64,000 bases of DNA, from assembly GCA_963930655.1 (NCBI GenBank), contig OZ005610.1, positions 23,195,001 through 23,259,000 on the forward strand. The letters are read 5' to 3'. The notes below the pieces were generated by a model that saw only the letters and a list, made by a program, of their open reading frames with translations, did no database searches and was not told where the DNA came from. Below are positions 1 through 13,092 of this stretch, one piece after another (the first letter of the stretch is position 1; each line of letters begins with the position of its first letter). Source of the stretch: Myrica gale (taxonomy: Eukaryota > Streptophyta > Magnoliopsida > Fagales > Myricaceae). The position numbers and the translations under genes were made by a program.

Positions 1-476
1 CATTTTTCAAAATGGTAACGGGTTTCAAATTTGCTCAAATCAGTTATGTCTCTTACATGCACAATCAGCTAACAAAAGGACATTACATTGGACGGCCACA
101 TTGGTATCTGCGCTTAAAAAAAAAAGAGGGGTGTCGAGAACCACACCACTTCTAGGGTAGCAGCAGGGGTGGCTCGCGGCCACCCCGGCGACAAAGAGCC
201 AGTTGTTTGTCGATTTAATCATTTTGTCCAATTTCATCCATTACATGCACAATCAGCTAACGGCGGGAAACGTCATTCCCAATAAGACTCTGTCACGTGT
301 ACCAATTTGAAAAAAAAAAATCTCACTAAAGAACAGCCAATTGGCATTTGTGATAAAAAAAAAAAGTCAGAGAGCCACCCCTAGTGGCACTAGCCAGAGG
401 CTGATTTGAGCAAATTTAAAACTCATGGGCCATTTTGAAAAAGTGTAAAACCCAGGACCAAAATGGTCATTGACCC
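1..476. mobile_element. MITE-like element with terminal inverted repeats, cut by the left window edge
   Basis: The first 45 bases and the stretch at about 399-445 are inverted copies of each other; both carry the core AAATTTGCTCAAATCAG read inward. Inside, a unit beginning TACATGCACAATCAGCTAA occurs at about 54 and again at about 243, each followed by an A-rich run and a GC-rich patch with CCACCCC, so the interior is a diverged direct duplication. There is no coding capacity. The layout suits a Mutator-like MITE, but the left end and any target duplication lie outside the window, and the right end is placed only approximately. It lies in the last intron of the KNOX gene if that gene continues leftward. 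Confidence 0.55.
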
Positions 477-676
477 TTTCTCCTTAAGACATAGTTTTCT
501 GCACTTGGGTCAAGCACAACCTTATGATACTATCCATACATTTTCGTTTCGATCAAGATTCGCCTATGATGTGCTATTACCAACATTGAAATCCTAAACC
601 AACAGAAAAGGGTAAAATAACCACTTAACAATTAAGCTACAAAAAAAAAACACCCATGTGATCATGTGGAATTTAC

Positions 677-3558
677 CGTTGGATATGGCCATCTACAATG
701 TGTATTCCACCAGTCCATCAATGCCATTCTTGCGTCCTTTGGTAAATTTCCCCTCTTTTTTTGCTTTAGAAACGCTTTCATCAAATTGCTAAGATAGCCA
801 CTGTACTTCCGAAGGAGCATTTCTTTTAGTTCCTGGTCTCCTGGACAGCTCCCAAAAGAGTACTCTTGGGATTCAGGAGCATCTACCTCCCCACAGCTCA
901 ATTCCTCCTCTAAAGTCCCAACTATTTCATCTGGCATAGAGACCGAAAGAAAAGTTATACAGGGTCTAGTTGCACCATACCTTGACTAGGAAACAAGTAT
1001 TATTCTAACAACGCTGTACATGTTTCATGACAACTTAAAGTTCAACATCAAGCACTAAAAAGGTAGGAAAAGGGAAAGTAAATTCCAAGCTATAAAATAA
1101 AATGCTTGCCAGCATTGGGGGAGCAGGAATATGGTGATACTGACTAGAGACAGAAAATGCTGATGTTCTACTTTTACCAAAGCTCATATACCATGCCTCA
1201 AATACCAATAAAGAACCAAACCTCAACCACAAGGCAATCGGAGAGGAAAAAAAGACACCGTTTTTCCTTGTCATTCCTTAAAATGAAAAGATGGTCATTC
1301 CCACCATCTTCCCTGATGGCATCTGATATATAAGTATCCCCATTCAAGATATATTCTTCACTTGAATGCCATGCGGCACTGGATCCAATAGTGAAGGTAA
1401 ACCAGGCAAACATGGAGCAAGATGGGAGTTCAATTATTAGAATAGTACTAAATCAACCGTATGATGACAAGAGCATAATTCTTGTACAAGTTGGAAATCC
1501 TCTGGTCAGTTTGAAGTTATCAAGAGTGTCTCATTCTTCGGAAATATTTCCTCCAAAAACTTCTTTTCTTCAATCCCCTAGCATGGATAACTTTGGCACT
1601 CAAATTCAAAATACAGCTATAACAATTAAACAAGTGGCTTAAAGAAATTTTCTTTATAAACTAATGCACTAGGGAAGCTGAAATTGAAGCCACGTGTGAA
1701 GCTGGAAACCCAGGCCAAGAAAATTGCTGCACGTCCATTACGAAAAATTTGTAGAAACTTTTAAGTGATAACGCAACATGTGATATGGTCAGTGAAGCAA
1801 AAGATTCACCTTTAATACCATTTTTCGTTCAAAAGAATATATGCAGCACCGACTACATCTATAGCGCAAAGGATTATTTCGAAACAAACCGACAAAATTA
1901 ATATAAGATAGATTAACCAGAAAGGCTCGTTTATGATCTGCATATTAAACATATTTTCTCTTGCTTTAAAATTGCTTCATTCATGTCGTTTTCTTTTGGA
2001 AGGGATGGGTGGAATAGCAGCAGTAAAATATGAAAATAGAAGTCCAGAAGAAGTAAAGGCACAAGCTCATAATAAAAGCAGGCATCTATATCGATAATTG
2101 AACTAGCAAACTCATCCGAACATCTGCTTTTTATAGATCTTTCTACCGAGATCTTGGAACCAGGCCATAAAAACCCAGCAGCCTACAGCTCCCAAGGTAC
2201 ACAAGTCCATGAAGCAGAAGCAAGATCAATCCAGTTGCATTCAAAAATAGAACTTGTTATAGAACACGGACATATAATGGTTGAACACTAGCAGATTCTT
2301 CACTTGTGGGACAAAAATAGGAATTAGTATACGGATAGAGTGAAGTGCCGGGGGTGACTAAGAGTCTAAGAGAGACCGTAATTGGCATTTATGTGTATAG
2401 GCAATGGTATCCATTCCAAAGGTTTCCAATGTATCAACTCAAATAAACAAGAAAAACAATTTCTTTAAAGTGTAGATGGTGGCACAGGCTTGGCGCTCGT
2501 TACAATCCCCGCCATTCTTGCCATTTTTAGGTACATAACACATTACCAAAGTATTTAACATTTAACAATATGGGCACACGCAACCGTGAGAGTTAAGCAA
2601 GGACATAATAATAATCACAATGTAAAATAGGGGGGGAAGGGGACAGCTATACCGGAGCGATAATCCATGGTTCTTGTCAATGTTCCTTTACAGAGGTTAT
2701 TGAGCTGTGATTCGATGCCACTCAAGAATGTGGTCGCTTCATCAAAAGGCCTGGAAAGCTCATCCTTGTATCTATACAGGGCCTTACAGTACGCTTCCTT
2801 CAAAAACAAGGGACAGTAACTCAAAACTTTACAACTAGGCCAGAAAATGTTCGAGAGAGAGAAGACGAATAGATGTATGTGCGCCAGGGGATGCTGGGGC
2901 AGTACCGGATTCCAAAGAACATAATTACATGTTGAAAAATAAAAATAAATAACAAAAAAACGTGGATGGCATGCTTCAAGGTACCATGAATTCATCAAGT
3001 TCCGGATTAGCTCCTATCTCAAAGCAAGCGTTTAACAAGTACTGCTCTCGGCTGATTTTTTCAAGAACAGATGAGGTTTCTCGGGGAGCTCCAACCTTTA
3101 AGGCCCACAAAATCAATCAAAACCCCAAAATAAAGAATGGAGTAATACTAGGTAAACAATTAGAATAGTGTACTTTGTCTCACTTCGTTATTCAATTATC
3201 TCTTTTCCCTACGCAAAAATAAACCAAGATTTCATTTCGGAAAGAACAAAACAAAAGTAATTTATTCTAAACAAAAGCCCTTGAAAAGAAGCATCAAATT
3301 ATCCCGTAAAGGAAGGGAAACCTTTTGGCATTCTATGTAAGCAGAAACCAAATTTGGATAAAGAGGGTGATTGGCAATCTGCGTCTTGATCAGATCCGTC
3401 ATCTCCGACCCACTGTCCTCAGGCTCAGCCGCTTTGAACAGTAGCATGTTATACGCAGAGCCATGGAATCCCGCTGTAGTAGCAGCAGAAATGTTGTCAA
3501 CTCTAACAATCTCATCCGAACAAGATATTACGGGATTAAGCCTATATGACCCTTCCAT
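677..3558 (-). CDS. Class I KNOX (KNOTTED1-like) TALE homeobox protein, 3' end missing
   Basis: This is a nuclear TALE transcription factor of the class that maintains shoot meristem identity. Four coding exons read in one frame: 3322-3558, 2985-3095, 2653-2797 and 677-930, all with GT-AG borders, giving 249 residues so far. The KNOX1 domain is around residues 50-90 (ending YIECQK then VGAPRE). KNOX2 is in exon 3 (RPFDEATTFL). The ELK domain is about 198-219, and the homeodomain starts about 220 and reaches the TALE loop WPYPT at 245-249, where a donor site follows. The third helix (the WFINQR region) is not found between 1 and 676, so the last exon should lie left of the window. The start is the first Met before the KNOX1 domain. 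A Cys stands where homologues usually have Tyr just before RWPYPT. Assignment to the STM, KNAT1 or KNAT2/6 subgroup is not possible by eye. Confidence 0.88.
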
Positions 3559-4587
3559 CTCTGGATTAATTCAACTGTCTCGCAGTTTCACAAGCCTGAA
3601 ACTCGTCCGAGTATCTATCCTTGTAAAGAAACTTCACCTTCAAGAATCCCAGGAAGCAACAGAGACTATATTAGAGCCAGAGGCATTGCGATTATAGGAG
3701 TGAGGTTAGTCTAGAACTGGGGGAGGCGGTGAGCCACTAACCACAGCAATATATAACATATTGGGATTCAAGAGAGGGCAAGGGGCTTTAGTTATAACAT
3801 GCGTGACCAAAAAAGGTGACCGGGAGCTTCTTCATCTGTATGCTAGAACAATAAAAGAAGTACAAGTCAGCAACAGGCAGCTATAAGCCATATCGAATGA
3901 GCTACGACAAGTATGACCTTTGAACGCTATATGATATTATGATCTGATTCTGGGATTAATGGGATTAATGGGAGCAGCTACTAGATAAACTTCATGAACC
4001 CTTACGTTGTGCGTGAGTGAGTGTTAAAATTTCGGCGTGTCAGAATATTTAAATCGTTGAAAAAATAAAAAGATAAATATTTTTTATATTTTTTAAAATA
4101 AAATAATAATTTGATAAAAAAAATTTATTTTATAATTATTTTATTATCTTAAAATTTGAATAATCAAACACTGACATAAGAGCACGGCAGCACGCGAGAA
4201 AGAGTTTTGAAGAACGCCTGCGGAAAAAGACAGTGCTTACTTTCTTTTCCGAGAAACCAGAGAAACGACTAGACCTTACCTTCTGTTCAGAGCGAAAAAC
4301 CTGAGAAACGAGACAGAGAGAGAGACTTCGAAGAGTGAAGACCACCTGCAAAAAAATCAAAAAAGAAGACTGGACCATCCTTTTTCTTTTCCAAACTTAA
4401 CAGTGAATGAGAAATGAGTCTTTGGATGCTGTGAAAGACTGAAACAGTACAAGGTCATGACGAGGTTGAGGGGTAGCCCGCGTGATCTACCTGATAGGTT
4501 CAGATTTAACTCTGACGTGACATTCTGCCAGATTTCGAATTTGCATTGGTTGCAAGCTGAATCTTTGGTTCCCCGGAAACAACTGGT

Positions 4588-4757
4588 GTTGCGTTCGTTA
4601 ATAAAATTTCACACAAATTTTCGTCCACTCAAAATAAAATATTATAATATAATTTCTCATTAAATTATAACTTTTTATTATCTAAAAAATATAAAAAATT
4701 ACTTCTTTTTATATTTTCACTGAATCAGTACAGAAAATTTTAGGACACAAATATACA
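4588..4757 (-). repeat. AT-rich MITE family A, copy 1
   Basis: This 170-bp non-coding stretch matches, in inverse orientation, the copy at 7985-8165. Both share an AAAAATATAAAAAATTAC core followed by CTTTT-rich sequence and end in AAAATTTTAGG or AAAATTTTGG next to a CACAAA motif. The borders are approximate and no target duplication was resolved. Confidence 0.4.
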
Positions 4758-7700
4758 CCGAGTGTACTCCCACACCGTCGTACTCTACCTTTATCCTGCC
4801 CTCGAGTTCATCCTATCGGTCTCTCTCCTACTTTCAAGAGTCAGTGTTCAATCGCTTAGAAAAAAAAAAAGCGTCAGTGTTCAATCCAAGTAGAGCTCAA
4901 TGGTTCATGCACCACGAGTACTGTTACCCAATGGGTTTTGTTTTAATTTAGGTGACATTAGCACGAGTGCTGGAAATATTTTTCTCTGAACAGAAAACAA
5001 AAGAAACGGACGGCCACGACGATCCTTCTAATGTCAGGAAGTTACGAGAACTAAGTTATATTCATAGCATCGATGAGGGAACATCCTCCTTAGTGCTGAA
5101 CTGATACCGACTATATTTGTTTTCATGAAAATAAAGGATCGACAGAGTAAATTCCTTTAATTTTTGGGTTACAAGTTTATAATATTAATCTGAAAATAAG
5201 GCTATTCTTTTCTTGGATTGGCTTCGACTCGAACACCAATAATATCTGTTGATAATTGAGGATAATTCAGGAGAGACACCTGTATGTCTATGGATCGTTA
5301 CTTATTATGGGTCGCAAATAAAATTATTATCTCCGGCAAACTTACGTTGGGCCAGTTGTAGTGAAGTCACTCCATGCCACAACTGCCTCGCTTGCCAGCT
5401 CTCACATGTAGCCGCGTGAATGTTGCTGGCCATGATTTAGAGGACTGGTGGGAATATAAAGTATTGTTTTGGAATAACTTTTATAGGATCGAATGGTTAA
5501 AATCAAAAGACACAGGACTTTCTTTTCGTAAAACTAACGGAATTGATGGGACGAGAAAATTGAGAAATAATATATACCATGAATTGCAGATATTTCCAAT
5601 GTCGAAACCCATCATAACACGTATAGAAACTGTGGATAAGAATTTTGTATGGACAAATCATCGAATATATATACACCTACGCGGAATGGTAATTATGCCA
5701 GAAATGAAGATGGCCGGAGTTTCTTGTTTGCAACCCTAATATATATCTTTGCAATGGGCTGCTCTGTTTATCTGAAATCCAAAATTTGCCCGGGAAACAC
5801 TAAACCCATGAGAAGCTCTAAATCTACCAAAAGATCAAATAGAAGAAATCATGAGTCTGATGATGATAAATTTAGCTCGGCCTATTGAATTCCACGTTGA
5901 AGCTTGTTGTATAGAAAGTTCTTCGCATTGAATATTATGTTATCATCGTTGAAAAAAGTCAGAAATGAAGATGGCCGGAGTTTCCAGAAAATGCACTCAA
6001 AGGTAATTTAGCTTCTGTCTTTTGGAACAAAAATGAGTCAGTTTAAAGATGTAATATATGTTGTAGAAAACTCCAAGCAAAACTCAAATGTTGGTTTATA
6101 ATTCTAGTGAAACCCATCTGTAATTTCCTCGAAATGGTGAAAGTAAACCAGGACTGTAAACGGCTTGTTAGGCGCAGGTGGGGTTGTAATGGTTATACCT
6201 CGCCTCGATCCGTTGCTCTATTATTTGGCTGCAACCCCCCAATTGGTAAGTGTATCCCAGGATAGCTTAGCTATTAATAGGCAATCATCCCTCTCATTTC
6301 TTAACATGTTTTAAGTATTTAAGTTCATAGATTTATTTCCAATGAATAATTATACGGTGTTCATCTTATCTTTGGAATTAAAAATTGGTTTGGCTATAAA
6401 AAATAACCTCAAGAAATTAGAAGAAAAATTTATATAAAAAAAATATTGATACAAAAATTTAAATTGAAAGATACTGTCAAATTCTCTTTTCAAGGTTGAA
6501 TTGTTCAATTTTTAAAACGAGAGAAACAACGGAATTACATTCAATGTATTTTCTCAAAAAATTGAACAATTCACCTTTTCTCTCCTTTTCACACTCGGTT
6601 CTTGGAGGTAATGAATGGCAAAAATTGCATTTTCATAGTCGCCATAATTAAGTTCTACCACTAGAAGTCCGGAATGTACAGAGATAGCAAATTTGTATGG
6701 AAACGCATCGATCCCGCGTACAAGCCTTTATCTTTTTCATTGAGAACATAGCTTCTTCTTCTTTTTTAACTCAGGAATCAGGAAAAAGCTTGTCTTTAGC
6801 TTCCGGTTTACTTCGTTCTAATGCCACGTTGCCTCCTGGCAACCGGGAACTCCTCTCGAAAAGCAATTAACTGGAAGATGTTTACACGCACCCAATTGAA
6901 AAAGGAAGGAAAGAAATTTCTTTGTAATCTTCCCGCTAGGCTGCCTGCAACTAGCTTGGAATCAAACTAGTTCAGGAAAGAACAGTTAAACCATTAATGA
7001 TGGTAGAAACAAGTACAGTGAAAGATATGTAGATGTAGCTGTAAAGTGCTTTTAGCCTTTTAGGGCAAATCAAACAATCGGGAAAAATTGCAATTCTTTT
7101 CAACGACCAGGTGGATTTGAGCTTTTACATTAAAATTCTATACTTTTATGATTATGGAATAAAAAGAGCAAATTAAAATGACGTATACGTTGATATTGAT
7201 CGCACTTTTACCTACATGATCTTACTTTTAACTAAACCTATACATATTACTTAGAAAAAAATTAAATATATATATGAAGATATTGTTGAATAGGGCAGCG
7301 ACGATGATTACCCTGCAGTAATATAATATGACTCTTGCAATATTGATACTTTCCAAATGTAGCATAGCATATGATCAGAAAGATTGAGATCTCTGTGTCA
7401 GTGTTGTATTTAATATTTATCACGTAATTTGGTCTAAAATTTTAAATTTAAATTGAGTCGTACTATAATCAAAGAGTATTTTGTAAGGATCGATGAAGAG
7501 TTAAAAATAAAAATTGGTGATGAAAAGTCTTAAAATTATTTCAAAATTTAGATTTTAAAATATTTCTTTCTTTCTAAATTTTTTTTAAAATAAAATTCAA
7601 CCAACTTTATAAATACATAGAGATCGACCAATAAAATTTGAGAGGTAGTTCCAAGATTTATTCAAGTTCAAGTCTCATCTCTAGATAGAGAAAATCATAT

Positions 7701-7984
7701 ATCTTGCTCATAAACAGTTTAGATTTTCTTTAGTTATCTATATTCAAATACCATTGAAATCAATATTCTTGTGGGAGTTTGGATACCGAAGTTGGGAGTT
7801 TGGCTGCCGGAGTGTTTTTTTCCTTGTGGCTGCAAGCTCGGAGTGTTTTTTTCCTTTGAACGGTAAATTCAAATGGTTTCCACTTCGTCAACAAAATTCT
7901 TGTCTCATATGTGATTGATATTGGTTTTATTATTCCACTGCATATATATTTTGTTGATTGATTATTCAAGGTTGTGTTTGTGTT

Positions 7985-8165
7985 GTAAAATTTTAGTATT
8001 GTTAAAATTTTAGGTATTGGGTTTAGTGAAAAAGTGAAAAGAGAGGTAATTTTTTATATTTTTTTGTAGTAAATAGTAATGATTTGATAGGGAGAGAGAG
8101 ATTATATTGTAATATTTAATTGTGTTAAAATTTTAGAGGGGGTAAAATTTTGGTACACAAACGCA
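7985..8165 (+). repeat. AT-rich MITE family A, copy 2
   Basis: Runs of TAAAATTTTAG stand at both ends, with GAAAAAGTGAAAAGAGAGG inside. The same layout recurs at 4588-4757 (inverted) and, more diverged, at 45055-45225. There is no coding potential. Superfamily is not determinable without an alignment. Confidence 0.4.
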
Positions 8166-8717
8166 CCCTTGGTCTAGACTCAATAATTTTAGAACTTGTT
8201 ATAAAATTGTTATTGAATTTTTAAATAGAGTGGAAACACATATTCACCCTCTTTAAGTATTATTAGAATCTAAAACAGATTTTTCTCTATAAAACGTCTC
8301 TTAGTTATCTACTTGTCTTAAGATGAGCATATAATTGACTGCACATGTTTGTTCTTCTAGTCAACACAATCCTGTAATTACATACATTTGGTAATGACGT
8401 AGAAAGAAATATATATTTGCACAGTACTTTAAACTTAAATCTTAAATTAAGATGCATAACAAAATATATGACTAGATATACATACATTAATACTATAAAA
8501 AAATTTCAAACAATTATAAATATTTAATTTTAAATAAATAAATAAAAATATATTTAATTACCAAATATATTGAATCAAGCTTAAACTAACGCGCATAACA
8601 AAATATACGTTTATATATGCAAAAATGACATATGTTACGTCGTGTTTGTTTTCAAAATATATGTTTGTTTATAACGCGCCTACAGGAAGCGCCCGCTTCA
8701 AGTTAAAGGGAGAGTGA

Positions 8718-8725
8718 CCCAGGCG
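8718..8725. repeat. Target site duplication of the hAT element, left copy (CCCAGGCG)
   Basis: The octamer CCCAGGCG lies directly before the element's TAGGCCTGAACA end and is repeated exactly at 13085-13092 after the other end. Eight bases is the standard target duplication length for hAT transposons. Confidence 0.9.
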
Positions 8726-9247
8726 TAGGCCTGAACATCGGTCAGTTCGATAGTGAAATGTGCACATTCCACTATCGCACCGAAATGGTCGGTTGTCACT
8801 TATGGACAACCGACGCCGACCTTGCTATACAGACTGGCCGAACACACCGAATGAATTTTTCATTCGGTCGGTTCGGCCGGTTCATTCGGTTGGGCCTCAT
8901 GGGCCTTTTTAAGATAAGGCCCAATGGTTTGGGCTATTTTCTTTTTTTTTTTGATAAATAATTTTGGGCAATTTTCATTGTTCTACAATTATCAAAAAGA
9001 ACACCAATACCTTCAATTATCAACATAATACAGTCCAAAATAAAATAAGCTATACTAAGATAATTTAATACAGTCCAAATTAAAATAAACTAGACTAAGA
9101 TAAATACATTCTAAAATAAAATAAATTCATCAAGTCTCCAAAAGCTCCTCAAGCTCCTCCATTTTCACCTTCTGAAAACCAAAAATAACATATTGTGTAA
9201 ATACTAAATAGTAAAGATTTTCAGTAAAGAGAAATCTAAAATAACTA

Positions 9248-11333
9248 CTAAATTAGTAAATTACCTTCTTCAACCTCAAAGTTTTCAATGTTGTCCAATG
9301 ATTGTTGAATGTCAAAACTGGGTTCTTCCCTTAACCAATTTTGCGTGCAAATTAATGCCTCAACAGTTTTTGGACTCAAAGAACTCCGAAAGGGATCAAG
9401 CACACGTCCACCGGTGCTAAATGCAGATTCAGAAAAAACGGTAGAAATAGGCATAGCCATCACGTCACGTGCAATATGACCAAGGATAGGATATTTAGAG
9501 GCATTCATCTTCAACCAATTTAAAACATCAAAATCCACAGTTCGTGCCTCCCGACCATCTGATAAGTATTGTTCAATTTCAGATTTGTTACTCACATCTG
9601 TTTTTGATTCAAATTCATCCATAATGCCCCAAAAGGATTCAGAGTCGTCTACATCATTCTCATCACCCCCATGTGGAGTAAAAGAGTCCTTGCATGGTTG
9701 AACCTCGCTTGAAGACCCAAACCGAACTGAATACTCCGTATACAATCGATGTAAGACACGTCTTACACTTTCTAACATCAATTCAGCCTCATGTTCATAT
9801 ATTTGTTTGAACCACAATTCCAAAGCAAACATTTTGCACCGTGGATCAATCACAACAGCAATGAATAAAAATAAATTAAACTTCTCAGACCTTCCCCAAT
9901 ATTTTTCATACTTCCGTTTCATACCAATTGTCATGGCACTTAAAAGAACATCACCACTATCACACATCCTTGATAATTGTTTTTGAATCATACAAAGCTC
10001 TTGAAAATATGCATTAGAAGTTACATGCAAAGATCCAGAAAATCTCAATGTAGCTTCATAAAAAGTTTTCAAAAACTTTGTAATTACTAGAAATTCTATC
10101 CCAATCACCACATCAAGGAGGCCCCAAAATCCTTCTCCCCTCACTAGCTTCACCAAAGTAACGAAGAAAGTGCTCATCATCATCCTCCAAGCGTTCAAAT
10201 GCCTTTTGATATATTTGAGCTGAGTCCAACATAAGATAAGTTGAGTTCCATCTGGTAGAAACATCAAGACACAATCCCCTTTTACTCTCAATCTTTTCCT
10301 TTTGTGCACAAACATTGAATATTTTCAATCTAGAAGGAGATGACCTCACATATCTCACTGCATTGCGAACCTTGACAATTGATTCATCACTTTCTTTTAA
10401 CCCCTCAGTGACAATAAGGTTTAGGATGTGGGCACAACATCCCATATGAAGGTAATCACCATCCATGACATTGCCCTTCATATGCCTCTTTAGGTAATCA
10501 ATAGCAACATCATTTGAGGAGGCATTATCAACTATGATGGTGAAAACTCTATCTATTCCCCAATCATGTAAACAAGTCTCTATATGCTTCCCAATTGTAT
10601 CCCCCCGATGATTAGGAATTAAACAAAAGTTTATGATTCTTTTGTGCAACCTCCATTCAGAATCAATGAAATGTGCTGTCAAACACATGTAATTTAAATT
10701 TTGCACTGAGCTCCAAGTGTCAGTTGTGAGACAAACTCTACTAGCAGTTGACTTAAAAAAAGATTTCAACTTTCCTTTTTCCATATCATAAAGCTTCATA
10801 CAATCCCTAGCCACAGTAACACGAGAAGGCACATTAAACTTGGGTTCCATTTTCGAACAGACTTTTCTAAACTTAATCGACTCCACAAATCTAAAAGGCA
10901 ATTCATCACAAATAACCATTTCAGCAATTGTCATCCGAATACCTTCAGGATCATACTTGTGAAACCCCATTTTATTAATTGCACCACCATCAGACCCTTC
11001 CCCTTTCTTGTCAAAACACAAAGTAGTCTGATTCTTATCCACTGGTCTCCTATAGGGATACTTCTTGCAACTCTCTAAATGTTGTATCATTGATGATATC
11101 CCATTTTTCTTAGAGAGACAAAAGTACTCCTTCGAACAATAGTTACATGTGGCTTTCGGGTCACTAGAATCACAAGCAGCCATTTTGGTAAAATGGTCCC
11201 ACACTTGGGACGGGTCTCTACTAGCCTTCCTTTTAGAAAAAGGTCGAATAGTAGGCTGGGACTGGGTTTGAGTTGGAGTATTGTTAACACTTGGGACGGG
11301 TGTCTCGTCCCCTTTAGATGTAGGACCGTCCAT
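9248..11333 (-). pseudogene. hAT transposase, BED zinc finger RICESLEEPER-like, disrupted
   Basis: The reading starts at 11333. A BED finger is visible as C63, C66, H85 and C89, followed by the hAT catalytic core (TTDTWSS and IVDNASSND, which carry two of the acidic residues) and TRWNSTYLML. An in-frame stop follows GPP at about 10113. A further stretch is still similar in the first frame, and then the similarity moves to another frame near 10080 (KFLKTFYEATLRFSGS). It continues to the C-terminal dimerisation domain (PISTVFSESAFSTGG, then QNWLREEP), ending at 9248. The copy therefore has both a stop and a frameshift in the middle, and there is no sign of a splice pair that would bypass them. 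The combined length is near the 650-700 residues usual for plant hAT transposases. A domesticated SLEEPER gene is unlikely because of the breaks and the flanking transposon ends. Confidence 0.9.
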
Positions 11334-12623
11334 CTAGAATTCAGTAAGTGAAATGTCACTATCACATTCTATGCAATATAATTAGAATTTAATCCAATAT
11401 CCAATATGATATATATGAAAAAACATAATATAATCCAATACCAATATCCAATATGCAATATAATTAGAGGAACTGTGTATGGGTAAACATGGGCTGTGTT
11501 TGCAGCATGCAGTGGCTGGGAGGGATCCAGACAGTATGGACTATGTTTGTCATGTGGGTAGTTTGCGTCAGGATGGAGAATAGTTTGAGTTGAAGCGAGT
11601 ATGAGTCACAGATAATGAGGGAATGGACTATCAATGTCTCACAGTCAGTCCAGTGTAGAAATGGTGTCTATTTATGAGTATTGCTAATAAGTCTGTGTTG
11701 CATTTTGACCTCAACTAGAACTCCTTTAATTCTCATAAGTGTTTTAAGGCAAGTCTGTCATCTAGGTCAGACATCCACTGGAACTAAAACTTGTCATCTT
11801 GTAGTGATGAACAGGACTTTTCCACTAGATCACATGTAGGAATCTCTGGAACCCAATTGCTCCATTAAAAGCTGCTAGTGATGCAATCGCATTAAAAAAC
11901 ACAGGAATTTCGAAATCCAATTACTTAAATCTAAACTTCCAACAAATCAATCTTCCGGTTGAAATTTGGAGGATAAAGTGGCGTAACCCAACTACAATAA
12001 AAAGAAAACAGAATAATTCATTGTAATAACAAGAAAACATATAAAAGTAGAACATTACTTGAGTGGAATGCCCGAGCCCAAGCTCCATATGCATAAGGTC
12101 GCAGCCAGACAGGAAGTTCTTAAAGAACATTTTCTTTCACTAAGTCCATTGTATTCAAATAACATAGTCTAACAAGAGGATTAACAGAAGTAAGGAAAGT
12201 GTAAGCTGAATATTACAAAAAACAGAACTTTCTTAAACACATCATCTATGTCTCATGAAAGAGCAAACAACAATCATAAGACCATCAGAAGTGGCCAGAT
12301 GAGACACTTTAACAAATAATCCTCAACAAAATATTGTTCAGGACAAAACCTAGCAGGATAGCAAGCCATAATGGTCTACACGTAGAAACTAAATTCTCTA
12401 ACCAGTAGGAGCAGAAAATAAGTGGAGGTTAATCAGGAAAGAAAATGTTAGTTGGGGAAGTTGAGAAGCTGACCTTGGATGCAAGATTCGTCTCTGTTTT
12501 CAGTAGGACTCGAATTTGAGATGCAAGATTCGTCCCGCACAGATCTAGATCCTAACTTAACAGAAAACAAAATCAAACAAAAAATATCAGTAAATCGAGA
12601 CAAGAGCAGCAAAGTGAGAAGAA

Positions 12624-12625
<2 letters not shown>

Positions 12626-12653
<28 letters not shown>
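12626..12653. repeat. (GA)n microsatellite inside the hAT element
   Basis: An uninterrupted run of about 14 GA dinucleotides lies in the 5' part of the transposon, upstream of the transposase reading frame. Confidence 0.9.
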
Positions 12654-12657
<4 letters not shown>

Positions 12658-13084
12658 CGTGATTGAGAAGGGTGGATATAGCTTTGGAACTTACATGGGA
12701 ACCCATAAGAGAAGAGCCTGACGAATCGGATAGGAGCTGGAGGGGGAAGGAGAACCTGGAGGGGTGGAGGCCGGAGGGGGAACGACGAATCGGCGCTGCG
12801 ACTGCGAGGGTTAGTGGTTAGGGAAAAAAATGGTCGAGAGTCGAGACTTCGAACTCGAAGGGGACAGGGTCATAGGGGTAAAAAAAATCGTATAGATATG
12901 ATATGGTCGGTCGGTTCGGTTTTCGGTTAACCGACCCACATAACCGAAAACCGAACCAACTTATTCGGTTTTTAAAAACAGTGGGCCGAGGGCGACCTGG
13001 CCATGGCCCAACCGCCCGCGCCAATGGGCTGCGGTCGGTTTGGGTCGGCCGGTTCGGCCCGCGGCCCAAACGTGTTCAGCCCTA

Positions 13085-13092
13085 CCCAGGCG
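13085..13092. repeat. Target site duplication of the hAT element, right copy (CCCAGGCG)
   Basis: Exact repeat of 8718-8725, directly after the element's inverted TAGGGCTGAACA end. Confidence 0.9.

Larger units (their letters stand above)
3559..8717. other. Upstream flank of the KNOX gene; no gene recognised
   Basis: The first few hundred bases presumably hold the 5' UTR and promoter of the minus-strand KNOX gene, but no TATA box could be placed with confidence. The rest is AT-rich. It holds two copies of an AT-rich MITE family (about 4588-4757 and 7985-8165) and a hairpin at 6494-6578. Open frames at 5374-5888 resemble no known family and lack coding character. Confidence 0.5.
8726..13084 (-). 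mobile_element. Complete hAT transposon (4.36 kb) with transposase relic
   Basis: The ends TAGGCCTGAACA (8726) and, inverted, TAGGGCTGAACA (13084) match at 11 of 12 bases and are flanked by perfect 8-bp duplications. Both subterminal zones (8738-8900 and 12900-13080) are dense in CGGTT, GGCCGG and TTCGGT motifs in both orientations, as expected for transposase-binding arrays. One transposase gene lies on the minus strand. A GA microsatellite occurs at about 12626-12653. The transposase frame is broken, so this copy should not be autonomous. The clean borders and duplication suggest a fairly recent insertion. Confidence 0.93.

Noticed and set aside
5374..5888. Overlapping plus-strand open frames of 121 and 79 codons
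   Set aside because: No family resemblance, mixed composition and no supporting splice sites or neighbours.
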